Of a stretch of DNA of 64,000 bases, positions 38,851 through 48,450 are shown in pieces. The stretch is from Pogonophryne albipinna (taxonomy: Eukaryota > Chordata > Actinopteri > Perciformes > Artedidraconidae), in the NCBI GenBank assembly GCA_028583405.1, contig CM053252.1, positions 36,981,240-37,045,239 of the forward strand. The letters are read 5' to 3'. The position numbers were made by a program, and so were the translations under genes. Numbering within the stretch: position 1 is the stretch's first letter; the number at the start of each line of letters is the position of its first letter. The notes beneath the pieces are model-generated. The model had not been told where the DNA came from. It did not search any database and was given only the letters and a program-made list of their open reading frames with translations.

Positions 38851-39231
38851 ATATATCGCTCGGTGTGAGTCGGAAGGGGAACTGTATGGGTAGAAGGGAG
38901 AGGGAGGGTGGGTTGAAAGGATGGAGACAAGCAGTGGCCGGAAGTTTTGCCGGATATAAATAGGGGTGGCCGTGGTTCGAGGTGGAGTTTTAGGCATGAC
39001 CATGCTCCTGAACCTATGTTAACAATTTAACCTAATTTTTAAACGAAAAACAAATATGTGAGGATCAAAAATACACATGTAAAACTTTTTTCTGTATTTG
39101 GATTTTATTTACATGTATATGAAACGGAACACATTTGTGTGTGCATTGAAAAACACAAGTGTGGACCCGGAAATACAAGTGTGAATCCTCCTGTGTGCAT
39201 GTGTGTATTATGAGACTGTTCTGAGCCCATA

Positions 39232-39640
39232 GTATGAGGCTAAAAAGACGGAAAATCACTCCCAACTTTAAAATTAAAACAGAGGCCTGCTGGTCTAATC
39301 GTTATAAATTCTGATACAGAGATACTTGTCATTGGTCCTGCTTGACATCAGTTTTTATCAAGTATCAGTAACCCCAGACAACAGTGATTTCTGAAGGTTT
39401 GACAGCAACCCATTTTGTCCTACCTTCCCTTTAGATCAACATCAGCGCTTTTCACCTATGCAACATAGAAAACATCAGGACTTTCTGTACTAATCCTAAC
39501 TCATCCTCTGTTTCATTAATTGTAGCGTCTTGTTGTCAGGCCTGTAGAAGCCTTCAAATGGTTTGTAATGGTGCTGCAGGGATCTTAACTCTAACTACTC
39601 AATTAGACCATTTTGCACAGCTAAGCCTATACTAATTAGT
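39232..39640 (+). pseudogene. old LINE RT remnant, downstream part
   Basis: Broken frames read LNSDTEILVIG, then SVLLSGL..KPSNGL, then a stretch equivalent to the AARVLT..DHF region, matching the order after YADD in L2/CR1-type RTs. With 35,120-35,179 it forms one LINE interrupted by the long-TIR element. Confidence 0.5.
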
Positions 39641-39956
39641 CCATGTTTGTCCTGTCAGCGTGAAACCACAGCATCTTCTTTTCTTTTCCAACAAGCACAG
39701 CTGTGTGCCTTTCACTTTCCTTCCATTTCTCCCTCAATCTCTCCTTCTCTCTCTATCTCTTCTACCTCACTTTATCCCTTTCTTTTGTCCTCCCTGTTGC
39801 CTCTTTTCACTTTCTTCTCTGTTTGATCAACACCTACCCATGTTCTCTGTCTCTCTTCTGGCTGTTGTGCTTCATTCCAGATGTTTGGATTGTCCTACAG
39901 GAGATTCAGCCTCTCTTTTCTTGTATGTATAACACGCACCTTTGCACCTTTGTTGT

Positions 39957-40312
39957 CTAAAGGGACACTTTTATGCTTTTCTGGTCTTACTTTCCTGTAG
40001 TGTGTTATAGGTTTGTATGCATGTAAATGGTCTACGTAGGCTAAAATTCCTGTGACATCACACGCTTCTATTGGCTTGCGCTCCAACACATTGTATGCGA
40101 TAGGTTAAGAGGCAGGACATCTGTAAGTGGGCGGCCAATCACAACAGAGCCGGCCAGCTAACCAATCAGAGCAGACTTGGCTCTGGTTTCAGACAGAGGG
40201 TGAAAAGAGGTGCTGCAGCACAGGCAGTATGAACAAAATAAAGAGCTTTTTCAACAGCAGAGGTTCAAAATACAAATATGAAACCTGAGCATGAGCATAA
40301 TAATGTCCTCCT
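39957..40312. mobile_element. TTAA-type MITE with AAAGGGACA end
   Basis: Left end TAAAGGGACACTTTTATGC and right end GAGCATAATAATGTCCTCC are imperfect inverted repeats. The interior has CAAT-like GCCAATCA and CCAATCAGAGC boxes. It resembles the 19,420 and 46,480 termini. Confidence 0.5.
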
Positions 40313-40846
40313 GGATTTATTCGTCAGATATGTTTATAATTTCTCTTTAATGTAGTACTATGGGTCAATGCTGTCATTTATATAAAAAGAAACGTGTGAT
40401 ACAGGTCTTTTCATCACGGGAGATAGATCCCTCCTCTCGTGTGTCCCCCCCCCCCAAAGTTTCTTTCCCTGTTTAAGTTTTGTTTGCAGAGTTTAACCCC
40501 CGGAATCAAGGGTCAAAGGACAGAGGATTGTGTATGCTGTACAGATTTGGGGCATTTTTTCTTATTTGGGCTGATTAAATATAATTGACTTGACCTGACT
40601 GAGGAGCATGGCTAAATTGTCACAGAGCTCACTGTAAAAGAAAGTCAGTAGTGCCGGGTCAATATTAAAACTAAGGAGGTTTTCAGATTGTGATCAAAGA
40701 TAAGATTTCCATTCTTCTTTTTCTTCTTCTGTTGAAAAAGAAAGAAATTGCTTCATAATCATTGCAGTAAATTGCCTGGGAGGGATTATACTTTATTGAC
40801 AGACAGACTAAATGTTGTACAGTTGAACTGGGCTTATCTTTCTTAC
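40313..40846. other. no recognisable gene
   Basis: Contains a C10 run (40,446) and a T/C-rich stretch. No repeat ends recognised. Confidence 0.4.
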
Positions 40847-41000
40847 ACTGCAGACGCTTTTCTGCTTGCTCTTGCCTCTGCTTACTTCTTATGCTGATTT
40901 TCCTATTCTTATTCTCTGAAAACTTCGAGCAGCGGCTCCTGGACATTAACTTATCACTGGGACAGTTCATCTTCGTAAATAGACGGAGGGTTTCAGCCAT
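40847..41000 (-). CDS. candidate first exon, unknown gene
   Basis: ATG at 41,000 opens a basic 51-codon stretch (MAETLRLFTKMNCPSDKLM ... EQAEKRLQ) ending at a strong donor (CAGT/GTAAGA) at 40,847. The Kozak context and donor are good, and the composition (many Lys, Arg, Ser and Glu) suits a real protein. I do not recognise it. It lies head-to-head with ORF1 of the L2 LINE 109 bp away, so the interval 41,001-41,108 could hold a bidirectional promoter. It may equally be an accidental frame extending past the donor to 40,683. Confidence 0.3.
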
Positions 41001-41108
41001 ATTTCAACATTTTTACGACGACCTCAGTCTTACAGTAGCGTGGCCTAGCAACAGCTAAAGCCTGGTAGGCTATTGCATGCTATTTAGCTTAAGCTAGTTG
41101 GTAGCAAA

Positions 41109-42173
41109 ATGCCTCCGTTCTCTACAGATGACTTCCAAAAACTTATACAGAAGATGGCTGTGTTGGAAATGAAAATGCAACGGTTGGAAGTTAACGTGGA
41201 AGTGAATGGACTATGTCGTGGAAATGACACCACTTTACCAGTGTTGCAAAATAATGGAAAAGGGTATGCTAACTCACAGCTAGTTAGCAGCTACAAGGAT
41301 TCCAAGGAACAGGAGGGCTGTGTACCGGGTAATAAATCTACAAGTGGTAGTCCTCCCTGGAACTCTCTGGGTGCAAAGCCTAAGAGTAAATCATTTCCAT
41401 GGGATTTGGGAGGACGGATAACAGGCAGAGCCCAGCGCTCGGAAATCTGTGATGCGACCGGCTGGCCTGCATTGTTATCACCCAGGAAGAGCGCCTCTTC
41501 AACCCCTGTTCCTACTAGGAAACAGCAGTGGACAGCTGCTAAAGGGAGAATTACAAACAATCCTCCTAAACCACCAAGTGTGCCAATCCAGAACAGATAC
41601 GCTCCGCTGACCGAGAGCCGGAGATCTCTTTCTGATGACCTGGATAACCTGTCCTCTTCACACAGCAGGGTAAGGACCAATAGCTACTCCAAAAGTAAAA
41701 GGCTAGAGGGAAAGCTAACGACTGGGCCTGAAACTCTGATTGTGGGTGACTCTGCTGTAAGAGATGTAAAAGGTCTGTGTAATAAGAACAACACCAAAGT
41801 ACTCTGTTTTCCCAAGGATGTGGTATCTGACTTGGCTGAGAAGATCCTGCATATTGGGGCTGAACATCCGACTGTGAAGAATGTGGTACTGCACATTGGA
41901 ACAAATGATGTTGTGAAACAAGAGTCAGAAGTGCTGAAAGAAGACTTTAAATGTTTGTTGGAAACTGTCAGCTCTATAAATGCAGAGGTGTTCATCAGTG
42001 GCCCTCTACCGCCAGTCAGAAGAGGAGTGGAGAGATTCAGCAGATTGTTTGCACTGAACACCTGGCTTTCAACTGTCTGTACTGACCATTCTGTCCATTT
42101 TATTGACAATTTTAACTTTTTCTGGGATCGCAGACATCTTTTCAAGGCAAATGGAGTTCAAACGTTTGTGTGA
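41109..42173 (+). CDS. L2 ORF1: coiled coil plus SGNH/GDSL esterase
   Basis: ORF1 proteins of fish L2 elements coat element RNA; those of the ZfL2/CR1 type carry an esterase-like domain of uncertain role. Residues about 5-35 (KLIQKMAVLEMKMQRLEV) form a short leucine-rich coiled coil for self-association. Residues about 50-200 are low-complexity, rich in Ser, Pro, Lys and Arg, and probably bind RNA. From about 205 an SGNH hydrolase fold is readable: VGDSAVRDV (Ser 215), LHIGTNDV (GTND at 264-267) and D-R-R-H at 340-343 supplying the Asp and His. All catalytic positions look present. The start ATG at 41,109 has an A at -3. The stop overlaps the start region of ORF2 by 4 bases. Confidence 0.85.
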   Translation: MPPFSTDDFQKLIQKMAVLEMKMQRLEVNVEVNGLCRGNDTTLPVLQNNGKGYANSQLVSSYKDSKEQEGCVPGNKSTSGSPPWNSLGAKPKSKSFPWDLGGRITGRAQRSEICDATGWPALLSPRKSASSTPVPTRKQQWTAAKGRITNNPPKPPSVPIQNRYAPLTESRRSLSDDLDNLSSSHSRVRTNSYSKSKRLEGKLTTGPETLIVGDSAVRDVKGLCNKNNTKVLCFPKDVVSDLAEKILHIGAEHPTVKNVVLHIGTNDVVKQESEVLKEDFKCLLETVSSINAEVFISGPLPPVRRGVERFSRLFALNTWLSTVCTDHSVHFIDNFNFFWDRRHLFKANGVQTFV

Positions 42174-45058
42174 GTTTATCTAATTTAGCAGTGATTCCAT
42201 GTCAGCCACAGCTTGTTACAAAAAACCTGACTGATAGTGTGTTTAACGAACTTAAACTAGCTTTATTAAATGTCAGGTCTTTGGCAGGAAAAACATTTTT
42301 AATCAATGATTTTATCACTGAGCACAATCTGGATTTTATGTTTTTAACAGAAACTTGGATTGAACAAAATAACAGTGCAGCTGTTCTTATCGAATCAACC
42401 CCTCCCAACTTTAGTTTTATGAGTCAGGAAAGAATGCATAGGAAAGGGGGTGGAGTTGCTATTCTGTTCAATGATTCCCTTCAATGCAGGAAGACATCTT
42501 ATGGGAACTTTGCTTCTTTTGAATATGTGGCCCTTCAGCTGAAATGCTCCTCTCGAGCTCTGTTCCTAAATATCTATAGACCACCCAAATACTGTGCAAG
42601 CTTTTTTGATGATTTTACCGAACTGCTGTCTATAGTGTGTATTGACTTTGACCGTCTAGTCATTGTTGGTGATTTTAACATCCATGTTGACAACCCCCAG
42701 GACAGAGGGGCAAAAGAACTGTTTTGTGTTCTTGATAGCTATGGACTGACTCAGCATGTGACGGAGCCCACGCACAATAAGGGGCACACTCTGGACTTAA
42801 TTATCTCAAAGGGTCTGAATATCTCTAAGGTTGTGGTGACTGATGTTGCACTCTCTGACCATTCCTGTGTTTTCTTTGAGAGCTCTATTTCTGTTCACAA
42901 AAATTTTCAGAAAGAGGTAACCACAAAGCGATATTTAACTGAAAACGCTAGGGAAATGTTTACTCAGAATTTTTCTTCCACACTTGCCCCTGCTAACATC
43001 TCAGTAAATGAGCTAGTAGATCATTTTAATTCAAAAATTAAAAATGTTATAGATGCCATTGCTCCAACTAAGGTAAAGGAAGTGTCTGTTAAGAAAATAT
43101 CTCCATGGAGAAAGGCCATGACCGTGAAAACAGAAAAAAGAGAATGTCGAAAGGCTGAACGCAGGTGGCGAAAAACAAATCTCCAGGTTCACTTTGAAAT
43201 CTATAAAGAGAGACTTGGCCTTTATAATTTGGAATTGAAAAACGCACGACAATCGTTCTTCTCTGACATCATTACCAAAAACAAAAACAACGCACGTGCC
43301 TTATTTGCTACCGTCGACAGACTAACTAACCCCCCAGTGTCAGTAGCCTCTGAATTTCTATCCACCAGGGCGTGCAATGATTTTGCCTCCTTTTTCACTG
43401 ACAAAATTCAGAAAATCAGACAAGCAGTCAGTGCCTCTGCATCAGGAACAGCAAATGTGTTGTCTCTGTGTCCACTTAACATCAATTCAAACACCATGAC
43501 ACAATTCCATCAGATTAATGATAAAAACCTAGAGGACATTATACAACTTCTGAAATCCTCCTCCTGCTGCCTTGATATTATTCCAACAGGATTTTTCAAA
43601 GATGTTTTGCCTTGCATGGCCTCAGATCTACTTCATATAGTAAACAAATCTCTTCACACAGGTATTTTTCCACAGGCCCTGAAAACTGCAGTCATTAAAC
43701 CGCTCTTAAAAAAGAATAATCTAGATGCTTCAGTAATGAACAATTACAGGCCCATATCAAACCTCCCATTTCTAGGTAAAATCATTGAAAAAGTTGTTTT
43801 TCAACAGTTGAGTAATTTCTTGCATTTAAATAACTGTTTGGATGTGTTCCAGTCAGGCTTTCGTCCAAACCACAGCACTGAGACTGCTCTTGTAAAGGTC
43901 TTTAATGACATCCACTTAAACACAGACAGTGGCAGAACTTCAGTGTTAGTATTATTAGATCTCAGTGCTGCGTTTGACACTGTTGACCACAACATATTAC
44001 TAGACCGACTGGAAAACTGGGTGGGACTTTCGGAAACAGTTCTAAATTGGTTTGAATCCTACTTAAAGGACAGAAACAACTTTGTTTCTATAGGTAAATA
44101 CACATCTGAGTTGACAAATATGACATGTGGGGTACCTCAAGGCTCCATCTTGGGGCCTCTTCTCTTTAACGTCTACATGCTACCACTGGCTCAGATAATG
44201 AAGAACAACAAAATAAGTTACCATAGCTATGCGGATGACACACAAATTTATGTAACAATTTCACCAGGAGACTATGCTCCAATTCAAACACTGAGTAAGT
44301 GCATTGAACAAATCAATGACTGGATGTGTCAGAACTTTCTCCAATTAAACAAAGATAAAACTGAGGTAATGGTTTTTGGAGCCAAGGCAGAACGTTTAAA
44401 AGTTAGCGCTGAGCTTCAGTCTGCAATGTTCAAAACAACAGATAAAGCCAGAAATCTAGGTGTAGTCATGGACTCTGACCTGAGTTTCAACAGTCATATT
44501 AAAACAGTTACTAAATCAGCCTACTATCACCTAAAGAATATATCTAGGGTTAAAAGACTAATGTCACAGCAGGATTTGGAAAAACTTGTCCATGCTTTTA
44601 TCTTCAGTAGACTCGACTACTGTAATGGTGTCTTCACAGGTCTCACTAAAAAATCTATTAGAAAGCTGCAGCTGATTCAGAACGCCGCTGCTCGAGTCCT
44701 CACTAACACTAAGAAAGTGGATCACATCACTCCTGTTCTGAAGTCTTTACACTGGCTTCCTGTGTGTCAAAGAATAGATTTCAAAATACTGCTGCTGGTT
44801 TATAAAGCACTGAATGGTTTAGGCCCAAAATACATTTCTGACCTCCTGCTAAATTATGAACCATCCAGATCTCTCAGGTCTTCAGGGACTGGTCAGCTTT
44901 CTGTCCCCAGAGTCAGAACTAAACATGGAGAAGCAGCGTTTAGTTATTATGCTCCAAATATCTGGAACAAACTCCCAGAAACCTGCAGGTCCGCTGCAAC
45001 TCTGACTACTTTTAAATCCAGGCTGAAGACTTTTCTTTTTGTCGCTGCTTTTAATTGA
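42170..45058 (+). CDS. L2 ORF2: AP endonuclease plus reverse transcriptase
   Basis: The endonuclease nicks target DNA and the reverse transcriptase copies the RNA at the nick. Endonuclease landmarks are LLNVRSL (about 32-38), LTETW (58-62), GGGVAIL, VGDFNIHVD (GDFN at 167-170), GHTLDLII and SDH (229-231). RT landmarks are [42 protein letters not shown] (Asp at 597 and 603), GVPQGSILGPLLFNVY, YADDTQIYV (687-690 for YADD), NFLQLNKDKTEVMVF, LDYCNG and SLHWLPV, ending FVAAFN. No stop in 962 codons. The frame has no ATG at its upstream end: its first codon is GTG within GTGTGAG. The first ATG (codon 57) lies inside the endonuclease and would remove its first conserved block. Translation by termination-reinitiation at the ORF1 stop is therefore likely. 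Confidence 0.9.
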   Translation: MSLSNLAVIPCQPQLVTKNLTDSVFNELKLALLNVRSLAGKTFLINDFITEHNLDFMFLTETWIEQNNSAAVLIESTPPNFSFMSQERMHRKGGGVAILFNDSLQCRKTSYGNFASFEYVALQLKCSSRALFLNIYRPPKYCASFFDDFTELLSIVCIDFDRLVIVGDFNIHVDNPQDRGAKELFCVLDSYGLTQHVTEPTHNKGHTLDLIISKGLNISKVVVTDVALSDHSCVFFESSISVHKNFQKEVTTKRYLTENAREMFTQNFSSTLAPANISVNELVDHFNSKIKNVIDAIAPTKVKEVSVKKISPWRKAMTVKTEKRECRKAERRWRKTNLQVHFEIYKERLGLYNLELKNARQSFFSDIITKNKNNARALFATVDRLTNPPVSVASEFLSTRACNDFASFFTDKIQKIRQAVSASASGTANVLSLCPLNINSNTMTQFHQINDKNLEDIIQLLKSSSCCLDIIPTGFFKDVLPCMASDLLHIVNKSLHTGIFPQALKTAVIKPLLKKNNLDASVMNNYRPISNLPFLGKIIEKVVFQQLSNFLHLNNCLDVFQSGFRPNHSTETALVKVFNDIHLNTDSGRTSVLVLLDLSAAFDTVDHNILLDRLENWVGLSETVLNWFESYLKDRNNFVSIGKYTSELTNMTCGVPQGSILGPLLFNVYMLPLAQIMKNNKISYHSYADDTQIYVTISPGDYAPIQTLSKCIEQINDWMCQNFLQLNKDKTEVMVFGAKAERLKVSAELQSAMFKTTDKARNLGVVMDSDLSFNSHIKTVTKSAYYHLKNISRVKRLMSQQDLEKLVHAFIFSRLDYCNGVFTGLTKKSIRKLQLIQNAAARVLTNTKKVDHITPVLKSLHWLPVCQRIDFKILLLVYKALNGLGPKYISDLLLNYEPSRSLRSSGTGQLSVPRVRTKHGEAAFSYYAPNIWNKLPETCRSAATLTTFKSRLKTFLFVAAFN

Positions 45059-45258
45059 ACTATTCATATCTTAGACTGCACTGTAACTTTTATTCATGTA
45101 TTTTTTTTCTTTTAATGTTTATTTTATTCGCTTTTCTTTTTAATGACTGATTTTAAATGCCATTTTCTTAATGTCTTTCATTTTTTGTAAAGCACTTTGA
45201 ATTGCCTTGTGTTGAAAAGTGCTATATAAATAAACTTGCCTTGCCTTGCCTTGCCTTA

Positions 45259-45656
45259 CAGCTCGGTATAATTGCAGCTTTACATTACAGTTGTGTAAAG
45301 AACCAGCATGCACCAAAGCTTGTGTGAATACTCTAAAATGCACCATGTATCATTAAAATGTTGTTCATGTGTGCAGTGCAGCTAACATCTTTGGTGAATC
45401 GTATTTGCACAAAAAACAGAATCTGGCAGCAGGAGGCCATTGTTCTTCACTGTAAATGTATCCTGCAGTGGGAAGGAAAGTGTTAACCTAGAAATGATAT
45501 ATTTCTGGCATAAGGAGAGGGAAGGAAAGGAAGTACAGAGTACAGATAATTAAGTGCTAAAAAGAAATTCCGAACCCATCATTTCCTGTCAGTTCACATT
45601 ATAATTCTATAGCTGTCGATTCCTTACTGAAAGCAGCATGGTGCCGAGTCCTTCAC

Positions 45657-45660
<4 letters not shown>
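45259..45660. other. no recognisable gene
   Basis: Unique-looking sequence between the L2 tail and the TC microsatellite. Confidence 0.5.

Positions 45661-45741
<81 letters not shown>
45661..45741. repeat. (TC)n microsatellite
   Basis: About 80 bp of uninterrupted TC. The Arg-Glu repeat peptide predicted on the minus strand is an artefact. Confidence 0.98.
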
Positions 45742-45744
<3 letters not shown>

Positions 45745-45943
45745 CCTCTTTCCAACTTACAGACTGCAGACTCAGTATATTCCTCATATAACTCCATAGG
45801 TTGACTAAGACATTGACTTATTTCGAGATAAAATTCTTTTGCAGCTTTTTCCGCAGCTCTGTGAAAATTGCTGAATAATTTCACTTCATTAAAATGTGGG
45901 TTTAAAGTATTCACTGATATTTGGATGCATAATAATGATATTA

Positions 45944-46315
45944 TTAAAGGTGGGGTAGGCAATTCACTTCAGAAACACTCTTTGTTATATTCCATGAAAT
46001 GTTCTACATCCCGATAGCAATGAATATATTAAATGCTTTGACAATAAATACATAAAACAATGTCATCTGTGGAAGCTGTAGCACTGTAAAAAACACGACC
46101 AATTATTTTAGCCGGCTAAAGTAACTGGATGGCCTACCTGCCTGTCAGCCTTCCATCTTGTGCACAAACTTATCTTGTGTCCTCATTGGTCATGTGCACA
46201 GTTCGTGTGTGTTGGAGGAGTGGCTCTGTGAGGAAGTCTGAAGGAAGGGGCAGATAGTAGGGTAGGTAAGAATGGACAAAACCAGCTCGAGTGCGCTAGA
46301 ATTTGAAAGTGTCTT
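45944..46315. mobile_element. TTAA MITE, copy 2 (rearranged)
   Basis: TTAA at 45,944 then AAGGTGGGGTAGGC. The body aligns with 22,040-22,310. The expected inverted right end is replaced by a second end in direct orientation (TAGGGTAGGTAAG at 46,258, then CAGCTCGAGTGCGCTAG), so the right part has been inverted or gene-converted. Confidence 0.6.
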
Positions 46316-46479
46316 CCAAAGAGGACAACTGGCTAAAAGATGATACTTTACTGTTACCTGGTGGCTGAATTGTTCCTGCATCACAGCAGCTTAATTTAAC
46401 ACAAGGACAAACATTAAGACAAGAAACATGTGAACAAAACATTTTAAATAATATTCAAGCACAATATGTTCAAGACCCT

Positions 46480-46961
46480 TTAAAGGTCCCATGTCATACG
46501 TTTCCGGTTATTACCCGTCCCCCTGTGTGTTATGTAGCTTTGTATGCATGTAAACGGTCTGAAAAGTCACAAACCCTCAAAGTACATCCTGTAGCGAGTA
46601 AAACTCTAACAGAGATTTCTCTTTTTCCATTGTTTTCTTCCTGGGTTTAGTGACGTGTCGATGCCCAGTTGGCACCAGTGTTGCCAACGAGAGCCTGTTT
46701 CCTGTCTTGTGAGGGGACATCTTCAATGTATGCCTTACCTCGGTAAGGCAGAACCACAACAAAGTCAGTGGTTGACATTTCTTGTTAACACTGTTCCTTC
46801 AGATGTTCGAGCCGGTATTGTAGCTTGTGCGGCATTTCACGGACCAAAGCTTCACAAACATTGCAGCGATTCATGCCAGATATGCACAGCGTAGGACACT
46901 GAAGGACGATGCTGCTGTTCCTACTTTGTTTGGACCAGCGGGAGATTCGGGTACACAACCT
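46480..46961 (+). pseudogene. TTAA-terminus element with decayed THAP-type exon
   Basis: The left end is TTAA plus AGGTCCCATGTCAT at 46,480, the same terminus as at 24,245. About 170 bp inside, a THAP-like exon is readable in two frames: KAEPQQSQWLTFLVNTVPSD, then after a one-base shift HFTDQSFTNIAAIHARYAQR, then DDAAVPTLFGPAGDSGTQ and a perfect donor (CCT/GTAAGT) after 46,961. The W in QSQWL, the C-x(n)-HF pair and the PTLF motif following the finger are as in fish THAP transposon proteins (PTLF corresponds to the AVPT-type box). The frameshift and loss of early cysteines make it a pseudogene. Confidence 0.55.
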
Positions 46962-47754
46962 GTAAGTATGCATTGTTGTTTGTGTATTTATGATGTTTAA
47001 AACAAACAAGGCATCTGCCACGACTGTGTAAATGGGTAAACGTTTTTTGGGCTGCTAAGCCATTGACACAGTGCTAACTGGGCTAACTACGTTGCTAGCG
47101 TTTCCATATATCAACTCCAATGTCAGCAGATGGCCTTACATGTATCTCATAGCAGGAGAATGTCTGCATTCACACACAACATACTCATAGACAGTATACT
47201 CCGGGTGATTTACCTTACGGTCAGTCGCAAAACTTAATTACATTATAGTTGGCGTTCCTAGCGTGTATGCTACGGAGCTAAAAAAGAAGGCTACCAAGAG
47301 CTAGACATGAGTTTGCTAGGGAAAAAATTGTTTTTGTGCCAGCTACAATGAATGACCGAAAGTAGCAGACTACCCGTATAATATTGCAATTGTAAACATG
47401 TTCTTGCTTGCCTAATATGAACCACTAGCTGTTGTTCATAGTAGGTTGGCATATTACACTGAACAACTAGCGAACGTAGGTTAGCATATTAATCTAGCTG
47501 GCAAGCTAACGAATGTGTCGCAGAAAGTGTTGCTTTTAGGAAATGTACTGTTTTCATCGGATACAAAATTTATTTTATGAATGTTATGTGCATACCTTTC
47601 CAAATCCAAAAGAGGTAGGTTTGCGCGCACAAATGTGCACGCCCAAATTAGGTAATCAGAAGAAATGGAATCCCAGTAATTACATGTATAAACCATGTAT
47701 TTAACATATATTGCATCATTTTATGCATTTTTCAGAAAAAGTGGTAGTTTGGTA
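46962..47754. other. intron-like sequence, no recognisable exon
   Basis: Downstream of the THAP donor. Contains CTAGC-rich sequence but no second THAP-gene exon that I can recognise. Confidence 0.4.
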
Positions 47755-48300
47755 AACAGTGACATCAACGACATGTTTGGTCTGTAAAATGCCCGAAAAG
47801 TAAAAGAATGGGAGATAAATATCCCAAAGTCTCCACATTTTATTATATTTTTAATGTGTTTCTGGTCCTCTTTCAGTTGAGTCAGTGTAGATGAAGGATG
47901 TGTCAGGATGTAGAACTCTTGTGTGAACATTGGATAAAGCCAGGTTCATATTCTTGTTTGATGTTGTTGACATATTAGAGTCAAAGGTTTGCACAGAGCG
48001 AAATATCTTTTTGTTGCGCCATAAATCAGAAAATACTGCATTAAAAAAGTCATTTCCTGCATTTTTCTACTGATAAAGTGTGATATAGATAATGTACAGG
48101 CTTTCAGATTGATGTAGTTCACTAAACAGAGACATTAACGGCATGTTTGGTGTTGAAAATGTCAGAAAAAGTGAAAGAATGGGAGATAAATATCCCCAAA
48201 TCTCAAAATTGTATTATATTGTGTGTGTTGGTCCTCTTTCAGTTGAGACACTGTAGGTGAAGGATGCTTCAGGAAAAGACCAAACACTGGATGTCTTTCA
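47755..48300. repeat. tandem duplication, about 365-bp period
   Basis: The block about 47,755-47,935 recurs at 48,120-48,300, sharing GAATGGGAGATAAATATCCC and CTGGTCCTCTTTCAGTTGAG-like sequence. The two units differ by point changes and small indels, so the duplication is not recent. Confidence 0.7.
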
Positions 48301-48450
48301 GTCGCCAACATGTGTTTTTGAGACACTGATATTAACGGGGAAATCCTGCAGGACTCAAATGCCTCGTCTCTGTTCCCTTAAACAAAATTGGGAGTGATTA
48401 CCCATCATCCCCGTGGGTGCAGAGGAAAGGCAGCGTTACCCCCGGTCTGC

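Larger units (their letters stand above)
35180..39231. mobile_element. DNA element with about 385-bp terminal inverted repeats
   Basis: The left TIR begins TATGGGCTCAGAACAATCTC at 35,180 and runs to about 35,565. The right TIR is its complement ending at 39,231, but it is split at about 37,553-39,005 by the minisatellite-containing block. The interior holds another MITE (36,220-36,915) and a direct repeat of a 40-bp segment (GTGGCGCTGTACTGAGAGTG at 35,846 and 37,258). No transposase frame is visible, so it is non-autonomous. It inserted into an old LINE. Confidence 0.75.
41025..45258 (+). mobile_element. apparently intact L2-clade LINE
   Basis: Two overlapping open frames, a 3' UTR (45,059-45,240) with AAGTGCTATATAAATAAAC, and a (TTGCC)n tail ending about 45,258. 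The 5' boundary is not fixed; I place it near 41,025, upstream of the ORF1 start. ORF1 is 354 and ORF2 962 codons without a stop, the expected full-length layout of zebrafish-type L2 (ZfL2-like) elements. Of all elements in the window this is the only one that could be autonomous. Confidence 0.85.

Noticed and set aside
38940..39000. tRNA-like B-box (GGTTCGAGG) suggesting a SINE head
   Set aside because: No A-box at proper spacing and no SINE body; a chance match.
37609..39003. 464- and 377-codon proline/serine-rich frames on the minus strand
   Set aside because: They are translations of the GGGATG minisatellite, which lacks stops in several frames; the flanking parts have no domain.
45624..45962. 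Arg-Glu-rich 112-residue protein
   Set aside because: Translation of the (TC)n run; no homology-like sequence around it.
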